A DNA stretch of 64,000 bases, from positions 62,001 to 126,000 of the forward strand of contig NZ_JAJKFK010000003.1 in NCBI RefSeq assembly GCF_021653975.1, given 5' to 3'. The translations under genes were made by a program, and so were the position numbers. The notes beneath the pieces are model-generated. The model did not search any database and was not told the origin of the DNA. It saw only the letters and a list, made by a program, of their open reading frames with translations. This DNA comes from Amycolatopsis sp. GM8 (lineage in GTDB: Bacteria; Actinomycetota; Actinomycetes; Mycobacteriales; Pseudonocardiaceae). Below, in pieces: positions 25,370-33,952 of this stretch; position 1 is the first letter of the stretch, and each line of letters starts with the position of its first letter.

Positions 25370-26293
25370 TCACCCTCCTTCGCGCACGTCGGAGCCGGCC
25401 GCCGGACGAACCACGGCGACGGGGCACGCGCTGTGATGCAGCAGTGCCTGGCTCGTCGAACCCAGGCCCATGCCGGTGAGCGTGCCCCGCCCGCGCGAGC
25501 CGACCACGATCAGCTGGGCACCCTCGGCGCTGGCGAGCAGGCCGCGCACCGGCCGGTCGCACACGACCTCCTGCCGGACCTCGACCTCCGGATATTTCTC
25601 CTGCCAGCCGGCCATCCGCTCGGCGAGCAGCCCGCGTTCTTCCTCGGCGACGGCGTCCCAGTCGATGTCGAACGGCAGCACCGACCAGGTCTCGGCGACG
25701 GACACGTCGACCCAGGTGTGCACGGCCACCAGCGGCACCCCGCGCAGGCCGGCTTCCTCGAACGCGAACGCCACCGCCGCGTCGCTGACCGCCGAGCCGT
25801 CCACGCCGACGACGACCGGCCCCGAGGCGGGCGGCGGATCGTCGGGCATCCGGCCGCGCACGACCACGACCGGGCAGTGGCCGTGGGCGGCGACCCCCGA
25901 GGACACCGAGCCCACCAGCATTCCCTTGAACCCGCCCAGCCCCCGCGAACCCAGTACGACCAGGCGAGCGTGTGCGGACTCTTCGATCAGCTCGGCCACC
26001 GGCAGCCCGACGCGCAGCTCGGTCCGCACGTCAATCCCGGGCGCCGCGTGCCAGGCTTCCGCTCTGGCCTGCCGCAACCAGCGATGCCCCTGCTGGACGA
26101 GGTCCTCGGTGATCCCGGCTTCCGTGGCCGCCGAAGTGTGCGGGCCCAATGCCGGCAGCACGCAGGCGTGGAACAGGTGCACCGTCGTGTGGCGGGCCGC
26201 GGCTTCCCCCGCGGCCCAGCGAGTCGCGTGCAGCGACGAGGTGGAGCCGTCGACGCCGACAAGGATCGAATCCCGTGTTCCCCGCTCGTCCAT
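25370..26293 (-). CDS. Universal stress protein, two tandem domains
   Basis: About 307 residues, again two USP domains: [50 protein letters not shown], then [16 protein letters not shown] and [26 protein letters not shown]. Three in-frame starts (GTG 26302, GTG 26299, ATG 26293) are possible and none has a clear ribosome site; ATG 26293 is used here. It is divergent from the DevR-like regulator across a region holding DosR-box-like repeats, and is first in the two-gene USP operon. Confidence 0.9.
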   Translation of the reverse strand: MDERGTRDSILVGVDGSTSSLHATRWAAGEAAARHTTVHLFHACVLPALGPHTSAATEAGITEDLVQQGHRWLRQARAEAWHAAPGIDVRTELRVGLPVAELIEESAHARLVVLGSRGLGGFKGMLVGSVSSGVAAHGHCPVVVVRGRMPDDPPPASGPVVVGVDGSAVSDAAVAFAFEEAGLRGVPLVAVHTWVDVSVAETWSVLPFDIDWDAVAEEERGLLAERMAGWQEKYPEVEVRQEVVCDRPVRGLLASAEGAQLIVVGSRGRGTLTGMGLGSTSQALLHHSACPVAVVRPAAGSDVREGG

Positions 26294-26350
26294 GGTCACC
26301 ACAGTGCCGCCGCGCGTCGTGGCCTGGGAGGGCCGGGCGTCCCCGGCCGT

Positions 26351-26406
26351 GGGGCCGAAGGGCCCGGACGCCGGAGATGACCTTGGTCCTCAGGGTCGGG
26401 GACCAA
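26351..26406. promoter_or_regulatory. DosR-box-like sites upstream of the DevR-like gene
   Basis: Two elements lie between the divergent USP operon and the response regulator: GGGGCCGAAGGGCCC (26351-26365), and TTGGTCC followed after ten bases by GGACCAA (26383-26406, perfect seven-base arms). Both resemble the GGGAC(C/T)-N-GGNCCC dyads bound by DevR/DosR proteins. Autoregulation would be expected. The match is by eye only. Confidence 0.5.
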
Positions 26407-26468
26407 ACGCAGCGCCGGGTGGACCGGTCGCTCCCCTAGCGTCGGCGGTACGAGACTTGGGAAAGGTG

Positions 26469-27125
26469 ATGACGGTGATCAGGGTGTTTCTGGTGGACGA
26501 CCATGAAGTCGTCCGACGTGGAGTGGCCGGGCTGCTGGAAGCAGACCCCGGACTGACCGTCATCGGCGAAGCAGCCACCGCCGCACACGCACTCGCCCGC
26601 ATCCCCGCCCTGCGGCCCGACGTGGCGCTGTTAGACGTGCGACTCCCCGATGGCAATGGCGTCGAACTCTGCCGCGAACTACGCTCCCGGGTACCCGAGC
26701 TGAACATCCTCATGCTCACCTCCTACACCGACGAAGAAGCCATGCTCAACGCCATCCTCGCCGGCGCCGGCGGCTACGTCATCAAAGACATCCAAGGCCT
26801 CCAACTGATTTCGGCCGTACACGAAGTCGGCTCCGGCCGCTCACTCCTCGACAACCGCGCCGCCGCCACCCTCATGGCCAAACTCCGCGCCGACGCCACC
26901 CACAACGGACCACTCTCCGAACTCACCCAACAAGAACGCATGCTCCTCGACCTCATCGGCGAAGGCCTCACCAACCGCCAAATCGCCGAACGCATGTACC
27001 TCGCCGAAAAAACGGTGAAGAACTACGTCTCCCGGCTCCTCACCAAACTCGGCCTCGAACGCCGCACCCAAGCCGCCGTGCTCGCCACGAAAATGAGTTC
27101 GCGCAAGCAGCCGAGCAACGCGTGA
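26469..27125 (+). CDS. devR: DevR/DosR-like NarL-family response regulator
   Basis: A 218-residue response regulator very close to mycobacterial DevR/DosR. Receiver: [13 protein letters not shown] (acidic pair Asp10/11), phosphoacceptor Asp56 in [11 protein letters not shown], Thr84 in [10 protein letters not shown] and Lys106 in GGYVIKDI. Output domain: [56 protein letters not shown] 26469 is preferred over a much longer in-frame extension that overlaps USP coding DNA. No sensor kinase (DevS/DosT type) is in the window, so its partner lies elsewhere. It probably controls the surrounding stress genes under low oxygen or NO. Confidence 0.9.
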   Translation: MTVIRVFLVDDHEVVRRGVAGLLEADPGLTVIGEAATAAHALARIPALRPDVALLDVRLPDGNGVELCRELRSRVPELNILMLTSYTDEEAMLNAILAGAGGYVIKDIQGLQLISAVHEVGSGRSLLDNRAAATLMAKLRADATHNGPLSELTQQERMLLDLIGEGLTNRQIAERMYLAEKTVKNYVSRLLTKLGLERRTQAAVLATKMSSRKQPSNA

Positions 27126-27139
27126 TAAGGGGCCGAGCC

Positions 27140-28621
27140 ATGCGACAACACCAGGTGCCTTCCCAGCTCACGTCGACGCGTCAGCCCTGGAGCGACATCC
27201 ACGAAACCCATATCGGGACGGTGTTCCTGGTCGGCGAGTACGCCTACAAGCTCAAGAAGCCGGTCGACTTCGGTTTTCTCGACTTCACTCGCCGCGAGAC
27301 CCGGGAACAGGTGTGCCACAAGGAGGTCGCCCTCAACCGGCGCCTCGCCCCGGACGCCTATCTCGGCGTCGCGGACGTGAAGGGCCCCGATGGCGAACCC
27401 TGCGACCACCTCGTCGTGATGCGCCGCATGCCCGAAGAGCGGCGGCTGTCGACGCTGGCTCGCGCCGGAGCGCCGCTGAACGACACGATCCGCGAGCTGG
27501 CCCGCATCATGGCGCGGTTCCACGAGCGGGCCGAGCGCGGTCCCTCAATCGCCGCCCAAGGTTCCCGTGACGCGATCCGCGCCCGCTGGCGCGACAGTTT
27601 CGCGCAGGTGCGCCCGTTCCAGGGAGTGGTCGTGCACGCCGAGGTGGCGAGCGAGATCGAGCAGCTCGTCGAAGAGTTCCTGGCGGGCCGGGAAGCCCTG
27701 TTCGCCCGCCGCATCGCGGCCGGGCACGTCCTGGACGGGCATGGAGACCTGCTCGCCGACGACATCTTCTGTCTCGACGAAGGGCCACAGATCCTGGACT
27801 GCCTCGAATTCGACGACACCCTGCGCGCGGTCGACGGCCTCGACGACGTCGCCTTCCTCGCCATGGACCTGGAACGGCTCGGCGTGCCGGAACTCGGGGA
27901 GCTGCTGCTCGACCGGTACATCGAACACACCGGCGATCCCGCTCCCCCGGCGCTGCGCCACCACTATCTCGCCTACCGCGCCTTCGTCCGCGTCAAGGTG
28001 GCCTGCCTGCGCCACGATCAGGGCGACCCGGCGGCCGCCGAACTGGCCCGCCACTACGCCCGGATCGCGCTGCGGCACCTGCGCCGCGGCGCGGTGCGGC
28101 TGATCATGGTCGGCGGCCTGCCGGCGTCCGGCAAGTCGACCCTGGCCGACGCCGTCGCCGACCGGCTGGGCGCCACGGTGCTGCGAACCGACCGGATCCG
28201 CAAGGAGCTCGCGGGCCTGCCGGCCGAGCAGAGCGCGGCCGACGAATACGGGCAGGGGCTTTACGACGCGGCGCACACCGACCAGACCTACGCCGAGCTC
28301 AGCCGCCGGGCCGCTGATCTGCTGGCACTGGGCGAAACCGTGGTCCTCGACGCGTCGTGGAGTTCCGCGGACCACCGCGCCGCCGCCATCCAGATCGGCG
28401 CGGCGACACACAGCGAAATCGTGCCCCTCCGGTGCTGGGCCCCGGAAGCGACCACGGCCGCCCGGCTCGTGGCACGGAAGGATTCGATCTCCGATGCCAC
28501 CCCGGAGATCGCCCGGCACATGACCGCACACCTGCATCCCTGGCCGGACGCGCACACGATCTTCACCGCGGGCACCGAGGAGGACTCGCTCGCCCAAGCG
28601 CTCGGCTATCTGGATCGCTGA
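27140..28621 (+). CDS. Bifunctional APH-like kinase / P-loop ATPase (Rv2004c-like)
   Basis: About 493 residues. The N-terminal half is an aminoglycoside-phosphotransferase-like domain (YAYKLKKPVDFGFLDFT, HGDLLADDIFCLD as the Brenner-type motif, CLEFDDTLRAVDGLDDVAFLAMDLE). The C-terminal part is a P-loop kinase-like domain with LIMVGGLPASGKSTLADAVA (Walker A) and VVLDASWSSADHRAAA. This architecture matches Rv2004c, a DosR regulon member of M. tuberculosis of unknown substrate. ATG 27140 has an AAGGGG site; GTG 27122 overlaps the regulator stop. It is in an operon with the DevR-like gene. Confidence 0.82.
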   Translation: MRQHQVPSQLTSTRQPWSDIHETHIGTVFLVGEYAYKLKKPVDFGFLDFTRRETREQVCHKEVALNRRLAPDAYLGVADVKGPDGEPCDHLVVMRRMPEERRLSTLARAGAPLNDTIRELARIMARFHERAERGPSIAAQGSRDAIRARWRDSFAQVRPFQGVVVHAEVASEIEQLVEEFLAGREALFARRIAAGHVLDGHGDLLADDIFCLDEGPQILDCLEFDDTLRAVDGLDDVAFLAMDLERLGVPELGELLLDRYIEHTGDPAPPALRHHYLAYRAFVRVKVACLRHDQGDPAAAELARHYARIALRHLRRGAVRLIMVGGLPASGKSTLADAVADRLGATVLRTDRIRKELAGLPAEQSAADEYGQGLYDAAHTDQTYAELSRRAADLLALGETVVLDASWSSADHRAAAIQIGAATHSEIVPLRCWAPEATTAARLVARKDSISDATPEIARHMTAHLHPWPDAHTIFTAGTEEDSLAQALGYLDR

Positions 28622-28624
28622 CGA

Positions 28625-28659
28625 CGGTGCCGCCCCCGATTCCTTCGAGGGCGGCACCG
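28625..28659. terminator. Hairpin terminator between convergent genes
   Basis: CGGTGCCGCCC and GGGCGGCACCG form a perfect 11-bp stem with a 13-base loop, placed three bases after the Rv2004c-like stop and before the convergent flavodoxin stop at 28670. It probably ends both transcripts. Confidence 0.75.
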
Positions 28660-28669
28660 GCCTGGCGGT

Positions 28670-29188
28670 TCAGGCCTTCGCGGTCGTCGTGGTCAGCAGC
28701 GTCTCACCCCACTCACGCGCCCGCTCGAGCTCGCCCGGGGCCAGCTCGGGTGGCGTCGAGCTGGTGACGAAGAAGCTCTGTGGCTTCCCCGGGATCTGGT
28801 AGCCGTGGCGCCGCAACACGTTCGCGGCGCTGTGGGCCGCCGAACCGACCAGCCAGCGTGCCTTGTCGAGGCGGGTGTCGAACACGGCCACCGCCAGCCC
28901 GTCCGGCGCCGGGCCGAGCGAGCCGAGCCATTCCCGGATCCCCCGCTCGCGCGACAGCGCCCCACCTTCCGCCTGCCCCGCCGCGCTTTCCCGCGTCGAC
29001 GGGCGGCTCATCCCGTGCACGTGGGTGGGGCCGCCCACGACGAGCAGATCGACATCGCCGAGCTGAGCCGGCGCGTCGTCGACATTGGTCACCGCCACCT
29101 CCCCCGCCGGCCTGAGACCTTCGGCGACGGCCTTGGCGATCAGCTCGGTGGTCCCGAACATCGATTCGTACACGATCAGCACCCGCAT
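28670..29188 (-). CDS. Flavodoxin family protein
   Basis: A 172-residue flavodoxin-like protein. The FMN phosphate loop is near the N-terminus (VLIVYESMFGTTELIAKAVAEGL), followed by DLLVVGGPTHVHGMSRPSTR and the later flavin-contacting VAVFDTRLDKARWLVGSAAHSAA. ATG 29188 has a GAGGAG ribosome site; the longer frame to 29467 covers the promoter. It is divergent from an Acg-like nitroreductase across a DosR-box-like dyad, so it is a likely hypoxia-induced electron carrier or flavin reductase. Confidence 0.83.
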   Translation of the reverse strand: MRVLIVYESMFGTTELIAKAVAEGLRPAGEVAVTNVDDAPAQLGDVDLLVVGGPTHVHGMSRPSTRESAAGQAEGGALSRERGIREWLGSLGPAPDGLAVAVFDTRLDKARWLVGSAAHSAANVLRRHGYQIPGKPQSFFVTSSTPPELAPGELERAREWGETLLTTTTAKA

Positions 29189-29252
29189 CTGTCTCTCCTC
29201 TTCCACTGTGGACTGCTCATCCCGACCCTGCGCGCGCCCGGCACGGCACACC

Positions 29253-29268
29253 AGGAACGAAGGTCCCC
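29253..29268. promoter_or_regulatory. DosR-box-like dyad between flavodoxin and nitroreductase genes
   Basis: AGGAACGAAGGTCCCC resembles the GGGNCCGAAGGNCCC element seen at 26351. It lies about 65 bp upstream of the flavodoxin start and 90 bp upstream of the nitroreductase start, so it could serve both. Confidence 0.45.
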
Positions 29269-29354
29269 GGCGCTCAGGGATTTCGGCTCTGCCCGGGCCC
29301 GGTGATCCGGTGGCACGTTGTCGGGAGGACACCCGATTTCGAGGCAGGTTTTCC

Positions 29355-30353
29355 ATGGAACGCGGTCTTCCCGACAGCTTCACCGTCGACGCGGCGATCG
29401 CGCTCGCCGTCCGCGCACCGTCGGTGCACAACTCCCAGCCGTGGCAGTGGCGCGTCGGCGAGCGCACCCTGCACCTGTATGCCGATCCCGCCCGCCGGCT
29501 ACCGGAAACCGACCCCGACGGCCGGGACCTCCTGCTCAGCTGCGGTGCCGCCCTGCATCACCTGCGCGTCGGCTTCGCCGCGCTGGGGTGGCGGGCGGCC
29601 GTGCACCGGCTGCCCAATCCCGCCGAGCCGAACCACCTCGCGGCCATCGAACCGCACCGCCACGAGCCCGCCAAGCGCGATATCGAACTGGCCGCGGCGA
29701 TCCCACGCCGGCGCACGGACCGGCGCCGGTACAGCTCATGGCCGGTGCCGGCCGGGGACATCGGCCTGATGGCCAAGGCAGCGGCCGAGGAGGGCACGTT
29801 CCTGCAGGCCACCGACGGCTACGCCCGCTACCACCTGGCACACGCGATCGCCGAAGCCGACCGTCAGCACGCACGGAACCCGGCCTACCGCTTGGAACTG
29901 GCGGCGTGGAGCGGCCGCGAGGCCTCGCCCGACGGGGTGCCGAGCGCGAACGTGCCGCTGCCGGACGACACCCCGGGTGCGCTGCCGGCCCGCCCGTTCG
30001 CCGCGCCACGGCTGGCGCAGACGCCCGGAACCGCCGGGGAGGACGACGAAGCCGTGCTGCTCGTGCTGGGTACCACGTCCGACGATCGGCTGTCCCAGCT
30101 GCGCGCCGGGGAAGCGACCAGCGCGGTATTGCTGACCGCGACGGCACTCGGGCTGTCCAGCTGTCCCCTCACGGAACCCCTGGAGCTGCCCGGCACGCGC
30201 GAGACCCTGCGCACCAAGGTCATCGACGGCGCCTACCCGCAGATGGTGCTGCGCGTCGGCTGGGCACCCGTCAACGCCGAGCCGCTGCCGGCGACCCCCC
30301 GGCGGGCACTGGACGAGGTCCGCGTTCCGCTCGGGCAACCCGTCGGGCGCTGA
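29355..30353 (+). CDS. Acg-like nitroreductase family protein
   Basis: A 332-residue protein of the large nitroreductase subgroup typified by mycobacterial Acg (Rv2032), a DosR-regulated protein that binds FMN but may sequester rather than use it. Visible: LAVRAPSVHNSQPWQWRVGERTLHLYADPARRLPETDPDGRDLLLSCGAALHHLRVG, RRRTDRRRYSSWPVP, and the C-terminal GEATSAVLLTATALGLSSCPLTEPLELP. ATG 29355 fits the family start. Its place in the stress island agrees with DosR control. Catalytic activity cannot be judged from sequence. Confidence 0.85.
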   Translation: MERGLPDSFTVDAAIALAVRAPSVHNSQPWQWRVGERTLHLYADPARRLPETDPDGRDLLLSCGAALHHLRVGFAALGWRAAVHRLPNPAEPNHLAAIEPHRHEPAKRDIELAAAIPRRRTDRRRYSSWPVPAGDIGLMAKAAAEEGTFLQATDGYARYHLAHAIAEADRQHARNPAYRLELAAWSGREASPDGVPSANVPLPDDTPGALPARPFAAPRLAQTPGTAGEDDEAVLLVLGTTSDDRLSQLRAGEATSAVLLTATALGLSSCPLTEPLELPGTRETLRTKVIDGAYPQMVLRVGWAPVNAEPLPATPRRALDEVRVPLGQPVGR

Positions 30354-30357
30354 GCGG

Positions 30358-31239
30358 TCACGACCCGCCGTCGTCGGGGTCGGACCGGGCGACCAGCACG
30401 GGGCATTCGGCGTACTGGATCAAGGCCTGGCTCGCGGAGCCCAGCAGCAGCCCGGCGAACCCGCCGCGGCCACGGCTGCCGACGACGACCAGTCGCGCCC
30501 GGCGGCTCCAGTCCAGCAGGCGCTGCCGCGGCCGGTCCCGCTCGGCCACCGGCTCCACGGGCACCTCGGGGTATTTCTCCTGCCAGCCGGCGAGTGCCTC
30601 GGTGAGCACGCGGGTTTCCGCGTCCTGCAACGGTTCGACCTCGCGCCCGGCGCGGGCCGTACCGAAGATCTGCGCGTAGTCGGCGTCGCGCCACGCGTGC
30701 ACGGCGACCAGCGGGGCGCCGCGAAGCGCTGCCTCCTCGAACGCCATCGCCAGTGCGGGCTCGCCGGACAGGCTGCCGTCGACACCGACGATCAGCGGCG
30801 CGTCCGGCCGGTCGTCCCCGCGGATCACCAGCACCGGGCATTTCGCGTGCGCCACCAGCGCCGACGTGGTCGAACCGGCCAGCAGGTCGCCGAGCACCCC
30901 GCGCCCGGCCGAACCGAGCACGATCATCCTCGCGTCCCGGGAACGCTCGATCAGCAACGGGATCGGAGCCTCCACAGTGGACTCCGGCACGATCTCCAGC
31001 CGCGGGTACCGCGCCTCGACGGCGGCCACCGCGTCGCCGACGATCTTCTGTGACTCGGTCCGCCGGTCCTCGAGCCAGTCGCCCGGCGGTACCGTCTCGG
31101 CATAGAAGGCGTCCGGGATGCCGAACGCGTTGATGACGAACAGCGGCTCATGCCGCAACGCCGCTTCCTCAGCGGCCCATGACACGGCTCGCAGCGACGC
31201 GTGGGTGCCGTCGGCTCCGGCCACGATGCCCCAGCTCAT
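30358..31239 (-). CDS. Universal stress protein, two tandem domains
   Basis: A 293-residue tandem USP. Domain ends are MIVLGSAGRGVLGDLLAGSTTSALVAH and [31 protein letters not shown]; both ATP-binding G-2x-G-9x-GS patterns are intact. ATG 31239 follows AGGAGGAG. It is the second gene behind the Rv1733c-like membrane protein (24 bp gap), and its stop is four bases from the nitroreductase stop. Probably part of the DevR-type response. Confidence 0.92.
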   Translation of the reverse strand: MSWGIVAGADGTHASLRAVSWAAEEAALRHEPLFVINAFGIPDAFYAETVPPGDWLEDRRTESQKIVGDAVAAVEARYPRLEIVPESTVEAPIPLLIERSRDARMIVLGSAGRGVLGDLLAGSTTSALVAHAKCPVLVIRGDDRPDAPLIVGVDGSLSGEPALAMAFEEAALRGAPLVAVHAWRDADYAQIFGTARAGREVEPLQDAETRVLTEALAGWQEKYPEVPVEPVAERDRPRQRLLDWSRRARLVVVGSRGRGGFAGLLLGSASQALIQYAECPVLVARSDPDDGGS

Positions 31240-31263
31240 GTGGTCTCCTCCTGACGCTCGGTC

Positions 31264-31833
31264 TCAGTAGTGGCTGGGCAGATGCGTCCATTCGAGTTCC
31301 CAGCGCGCGTAACGGCGGCGGTCCAGGACCAGCCGAACGAGCCAGAACATCCCGCCCGCGACCAGGGCGACCGCGAGCCAGCCCAGCGCCGCCACGGCGA
31401 TCGCGGCGACGAGAGCCACATCCGGCGCGGGTGGCGCGGCGACCGCGTTTCCGTTGCCGTCGAGCCAGATCTGGACGGTCGAGCCCGCCGCGCTGCCGCC
31501 CGCGGCGGACACCACGCCGGTGCGCACGTCGCCGTCGGGAAGCCGCCACGAGGCCTCGACGGACCGCACCGCGCCGACGGCGACACCTTGCGGGGTGACC
31601 AGTGGCGGGGGCGCGTCGGCCAGCAGCACCGCGCTCGCCGGATGCCGGTCGGCGGCCGCCGCGACGGCCGATTCGCGCTGGGCCGCGTAGGTGCTGGAGC
31701 CGAAGGCGAACGCGAACGGCACAGCGGCGAGCACGACGAGTAGTGCGAGCACCAGCACCGTGGCCTCGATCCGGTCCTCGGTGCGCACGAGCGGGTTGCC
31801 GCTCGCGCAGGCCACCCACCTTCTGCCGTTCAT
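31264..31833 (-). CDS. Rv1733c-like two-TM membrane protein
   Basis: A 189-residue membrane protein with two transmembrane helices (about residues 25-46, VLVLALLVVLAAVPFAFAFG, and 136-165, VALVAAIAVAALGWLAVALV) around an extracellular beta-rich domain with TPQGVAVGAVRSVEASWRLPDG. The N-terminus NPLVRTEDRIEA and the overall layout match Rv1733c of M. tuberculosis, a DosR regulon antigen of unknown function. It is divergent from the CBS gene at 31942 across two DosR-box-like dyads and precedes a USP gene. Confidence 0.8.
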   Translation of the reverse strand: MNGRRWVACASGNPLVRTEDRIEATVLVLALLVVLAAVPFAFAFGSSTYAAQRESAVAAAADRHPASAVLLADAPPPLVTPQGVAVGAVRSVEASWRLPDGDVRTGVVSAAGGSAAGSTVQIWLDGNGNAVAAPPAPDVALVAAIAVAALGWLAVALVAGGMFWLVRLVLDRRRYARWELEWTHLPSHY

Positions 31834-31868
31834 GTCCTGAGCCTGCCGCCCCGGAACCCCCGGGCGAA

Positions 31869-31911
31869 GAGGCCTTTGTCCTCACCAGACGGGGCGGAGG
31901 GCCCCTTGTCC
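31869..31911. promoter_or_regulatory. Two DosR-box-like dyads in a divergent promoter
   Basis: GAGGCCTTTGTCCTC (31869-31883) and AGGGCCCCTTGTCC (31898-31911) lie 31-73 bp upstream of the CBS gene and 36-78 bp upstream of the Rv1733c-like gene. Paired boxes 20-30 bp apart are usual for DevR/DosR promoters. Confidence 0.5.
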
Positions 31912-31941
31912 ACGGCGGACCGCGCCGACGATGCTCGCCCT

Positions 31942-32361
31942 ATGAAAGCAGCCGACCTCATGAGCAGCCCCGTCTACGGGATCACGCCCGACGCCGGTAT
32001 CGAGGAGGCCGCGGCGGTGATGGTGGATCACGGGTTCACCACGCTGCCGGTCATCACGGCCGACGGCGCCCTCCTGGGTGTGGTCACCGAATCCGACCTG
32101 GTGCGGGCCCGGTTCACGCCCGGCTCACGCGGCGAGACCGCACCCGAGAACGGCGTCATCGCGGGCATCCGGCCTTACGCGGTGCGCCAGGTGATGCACG
32201 GCGGGCCACTCGCGGTACGGCCGGAGATGGAGCTGTCCGACGTAGCGTCCGCGATGATCGATGCCCGCCGGCGCTGCCTGCCGGTCGTCGATACCGCTGA
32301 CCGCGTGGTCGGCATCATCTCTTGGCGCGACCTGCTCTCCAGTCTCCTCACGCGCCGGTGA
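31942..32361 (+). CDS. CBS-domain pair protein (Hrp1-like)
   Basis: A 139-residue protein made of one CBS pair: MKAADLMSSPVYGITPDAGIEEAAAVMVDHGFTTLPVITADGALLGVVTESDLV and VRQVMHGGPLAVRPEMELSDVASAMIDARRRCLPVVDTADRVVGIISWRDLL. CBS pairs bind adenine nucleotides. The stand-alone form resembles Hrp1 (Rv2626c), one of the most strongly DosR-induced proteins of M. tuberculosis. ATG 31942 is preferred over an in-frame extension to 31876 because it starts the first CBS repeat and leaves the dyads in the promoter. Confidence 0.87.
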   Translation: MKAADLMSSPVYGITPDAGIEEAAAVMVDHGFTTLPVITADGALLGVVTESDLVRARFTPGSRGETAPENGVIAGIRPYAVRQVMHGGPLAVRPEMELSDVASAMIDARRRCLPVVDTADRVVGIISWRDLLSSLLTRR

Positions 32362-32393
32362 CCCTCACCGGATCCGACCACCTGGAGGTAGTC

Positions 32394-32846
32394 ATGACAC
32401 CAAGCCGGAAAATCGTCGTCGGCGTCGACGGCTCCCCGCAGAGCGAAGCCGCGCTGCGCTGGGCAATCGACGAGGCGAGCACCAGCGGAGCCCGGGTCCG
32501 CGCCGTGCTCGTCCGGGCCCGCGACCCGCTGCTGCCGGGCACCTCGTACGCGATCCAGCCGCACGGCCGCCGCCCGGTCGCCGACCGCGAGGACTACGTG
32601 CGGCTGCTCCACACGACCGTGGAGAAGTCGCTGCAGGGCAAGGAAAACCCGCCGCAGGTGCAGGACGTGGTGGCCGACGGCGACCCCGCGAAGGAGCTGA
32701 TCCGGCAGTCCGGCGACGCGGACCTGCTCGTCGTCGGCTCCCCCGGCACCCGGCTGCTCAGCGGCGGCGTCGCGACCCGGTGCGTGCGGCACGCACACTG
32801 CCCCGTCGTCGTGCTCACCGCCGAAATCGCGCGGCGCCACGCCTAG
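32394..32846 (+). CDS. Single-domain universal stress protein
   Basis: A 150-residue single USP domain: [23 protein letters not shown] at the start and LLVVGSPGTRLLSGGVATRCVRHAHCPVVVL at the end. The glycine loop reads GSPGTRLLSGG instead of GSRGxGG, so nucleotide binding may be altered. ATG 32394 follows GGAGG by five bases, and the gene is 32 bp behind the CBS gene in the same direction. Its last 32 bases overlap the 3' end of the convergent acetate kinase gene. Confidence 0.85.
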   Translation: MTPSRKIVVGVDGSPQSEAALRWAIDEASTSGARVRAVLVRARDPLLPGTSYAIQPHGRRPVADREDYVRLLHTTVEKSLQGKENPPQVQDVVADGDPAKELIRQSGDADLLVVGSPGTRLLSGGVATRCVRHAHCPVVVLTAEIARRHA

Positions 32847-33939
32847 CGGGTGCGCCTGGCGCCTGAGCGGTCACCCCCAGCAGGGCCGTCGCTTCGCGGG
32901 CGAGCTCCAGGTCTTCCCGCGCGGTGATCGTGAACAGCGCGACCCGCGCGCCCGGCGGGCTGACCAGCCGGTCCCCCTCACCCGCCAGCCGTGCCGTGTC
33001 GATCTGCAGGCCCAGCAGCGAAAGCCCGCCGACGAGCTCACCGATCAGGTCCGGCTGGTGTTCGGCGACCCCACCGGTGAACACCACCGCGTCGAGCCGG
33101 TCCAGGCTCATCGCGGCCGCACCGATCTCGCGGCGCAGCCGGTGCAGGTACACCTCGACGGCGGCGCCGGCATCCGCGTCCCGGTTCGCGCGCGCGGCCA
33201 GGACCTCCCGCAGGTCCCCGCTCGTCCCGGTCATCCCGGCCAGTCCCGAGCGGTGGTACAGGGTGTCGGTGAGCCCGCCCAGGTCGACCTCGCCGGTGCC
33301 CAGGACGTAGAGCAGCAGGCCGGGATCGACCGAACCGGACCGGGTCGCCATCACCGCGCCTTCCAGTGGCGTGAACCCCATCGACGTGTCGAGGCTCGCC
33401 CGGCCACGGATCGCGGTCACCGACACGCCCGCGCCGAGGTGGCAGCACAGCAGGTGCACCTGCGGCATCGCGAGCAGCTCGGCACACCGCCGCGCCGCGT
33501 ACTGGCAGGACAGGCCGTGAAAACCGTAGCGGCGCAACCGGCCCTGCGCCGTCCAGGCGCGCGGCAGCGCGTACCGGGCGGCCGCCTCCGGAAGTCCATT
33601 GTGGAATGACGTGTCGAAGCACCCCACCACCGGCAGATCCGGCCACTCGGCGCGCACCAGCCTCGCCACCTCCACCGACAGCGGCTGGTGCAACGGGGCC
33701 AGCGAACCGAGCCGGTCCAGCTGCGCCAGCAGCTCGTCGCCGACCAGTTCCGGGCCCGGCCGGGAACCGCCGTGCACGAACCGGATCGCGACGGCGTCCG
33801 GCCGCCCCCAGCGCTCAACCGCCTGCCGCAGCACGTTTTCGTCCGTGCTGTCCCACGTCTCGACATGCGCCAAGGCGCCGTCGTCGATCAGTGCCGCTTT
33901 CATACTCGACGAACCGGGGTTCAAGGTCAGTACGCGCAT
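32815..33939 (-). CDS. ackA: Acetate kinase
   Basis: A 374-residue ASKHA-fold kinase converting acetyl phosphate and ADP to acetate and ATP. Signatures: LTLNPGSSSMKAALI (phosphate loop), RFVHGG, GCFDTSFHNGLP with the catalytic Asp, RRYGFHGLSCQYAARR, and MGFTPLEGAVMATRSGSVDPGL with the catalytic Arg. The motif HGxSHxY reads HGLSCQY, a change at the second His. It lies 13 bp behind the phosphoketolase gene, giving the complete phosphoketolase-acetate kinase route to ATP. It is shorter than the usual 400 residues, mostly at the C-terminus. Confidence 0.9.
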   Translation of the reverse strand: MRVLTLNPGSSSMKAALIDDGALAHVETWDSTDENVLRQAVERWGRPDAVAIRFVHGGSRPGPELVGDELLAQLDRLGSLAPLHQPLSVEVARLVRAEWPDLPVVGCFDTSFHNGLPEAAARYALPRAWTAQGRLRRYGFHGLSCQYAARRCAELLAMPQVHLLCCHLGAGVSVTAIRGRASLDTSMGFTPLEGAVMATRSGSVDPGLLLYVLGTGEVDLGGLTDTLYHRSGLAGMTGTSGDLREVLAARANRDADAGAAVEVYLHRLRREIGAAAMSLDRLDAVVFTGGVAEHQPDLIGELVGGLSLLGLQIDTARLAGEGDRLVSPPGARVALFTITAREDLELAREATALLGVTAQAPGAPARRGAARFRR

Positions 33940-33952
33940 CCGTGCCCCCCGG

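Noticed and set aside
25470-26468. N-terminal extension of the DevR-like regulator
   Set aside because: The frame is open because of GC bias; it overlaps USP coding DNA and the receiver domain begins exactly at ATG 26469.
27140-28621. Zeta-toxin or aminoglycoside-resistance gene
   Set aside because: The two-domain layout (APH-like plus P-loop) matches Rv2004c and no antitoxin gene is adjacent.
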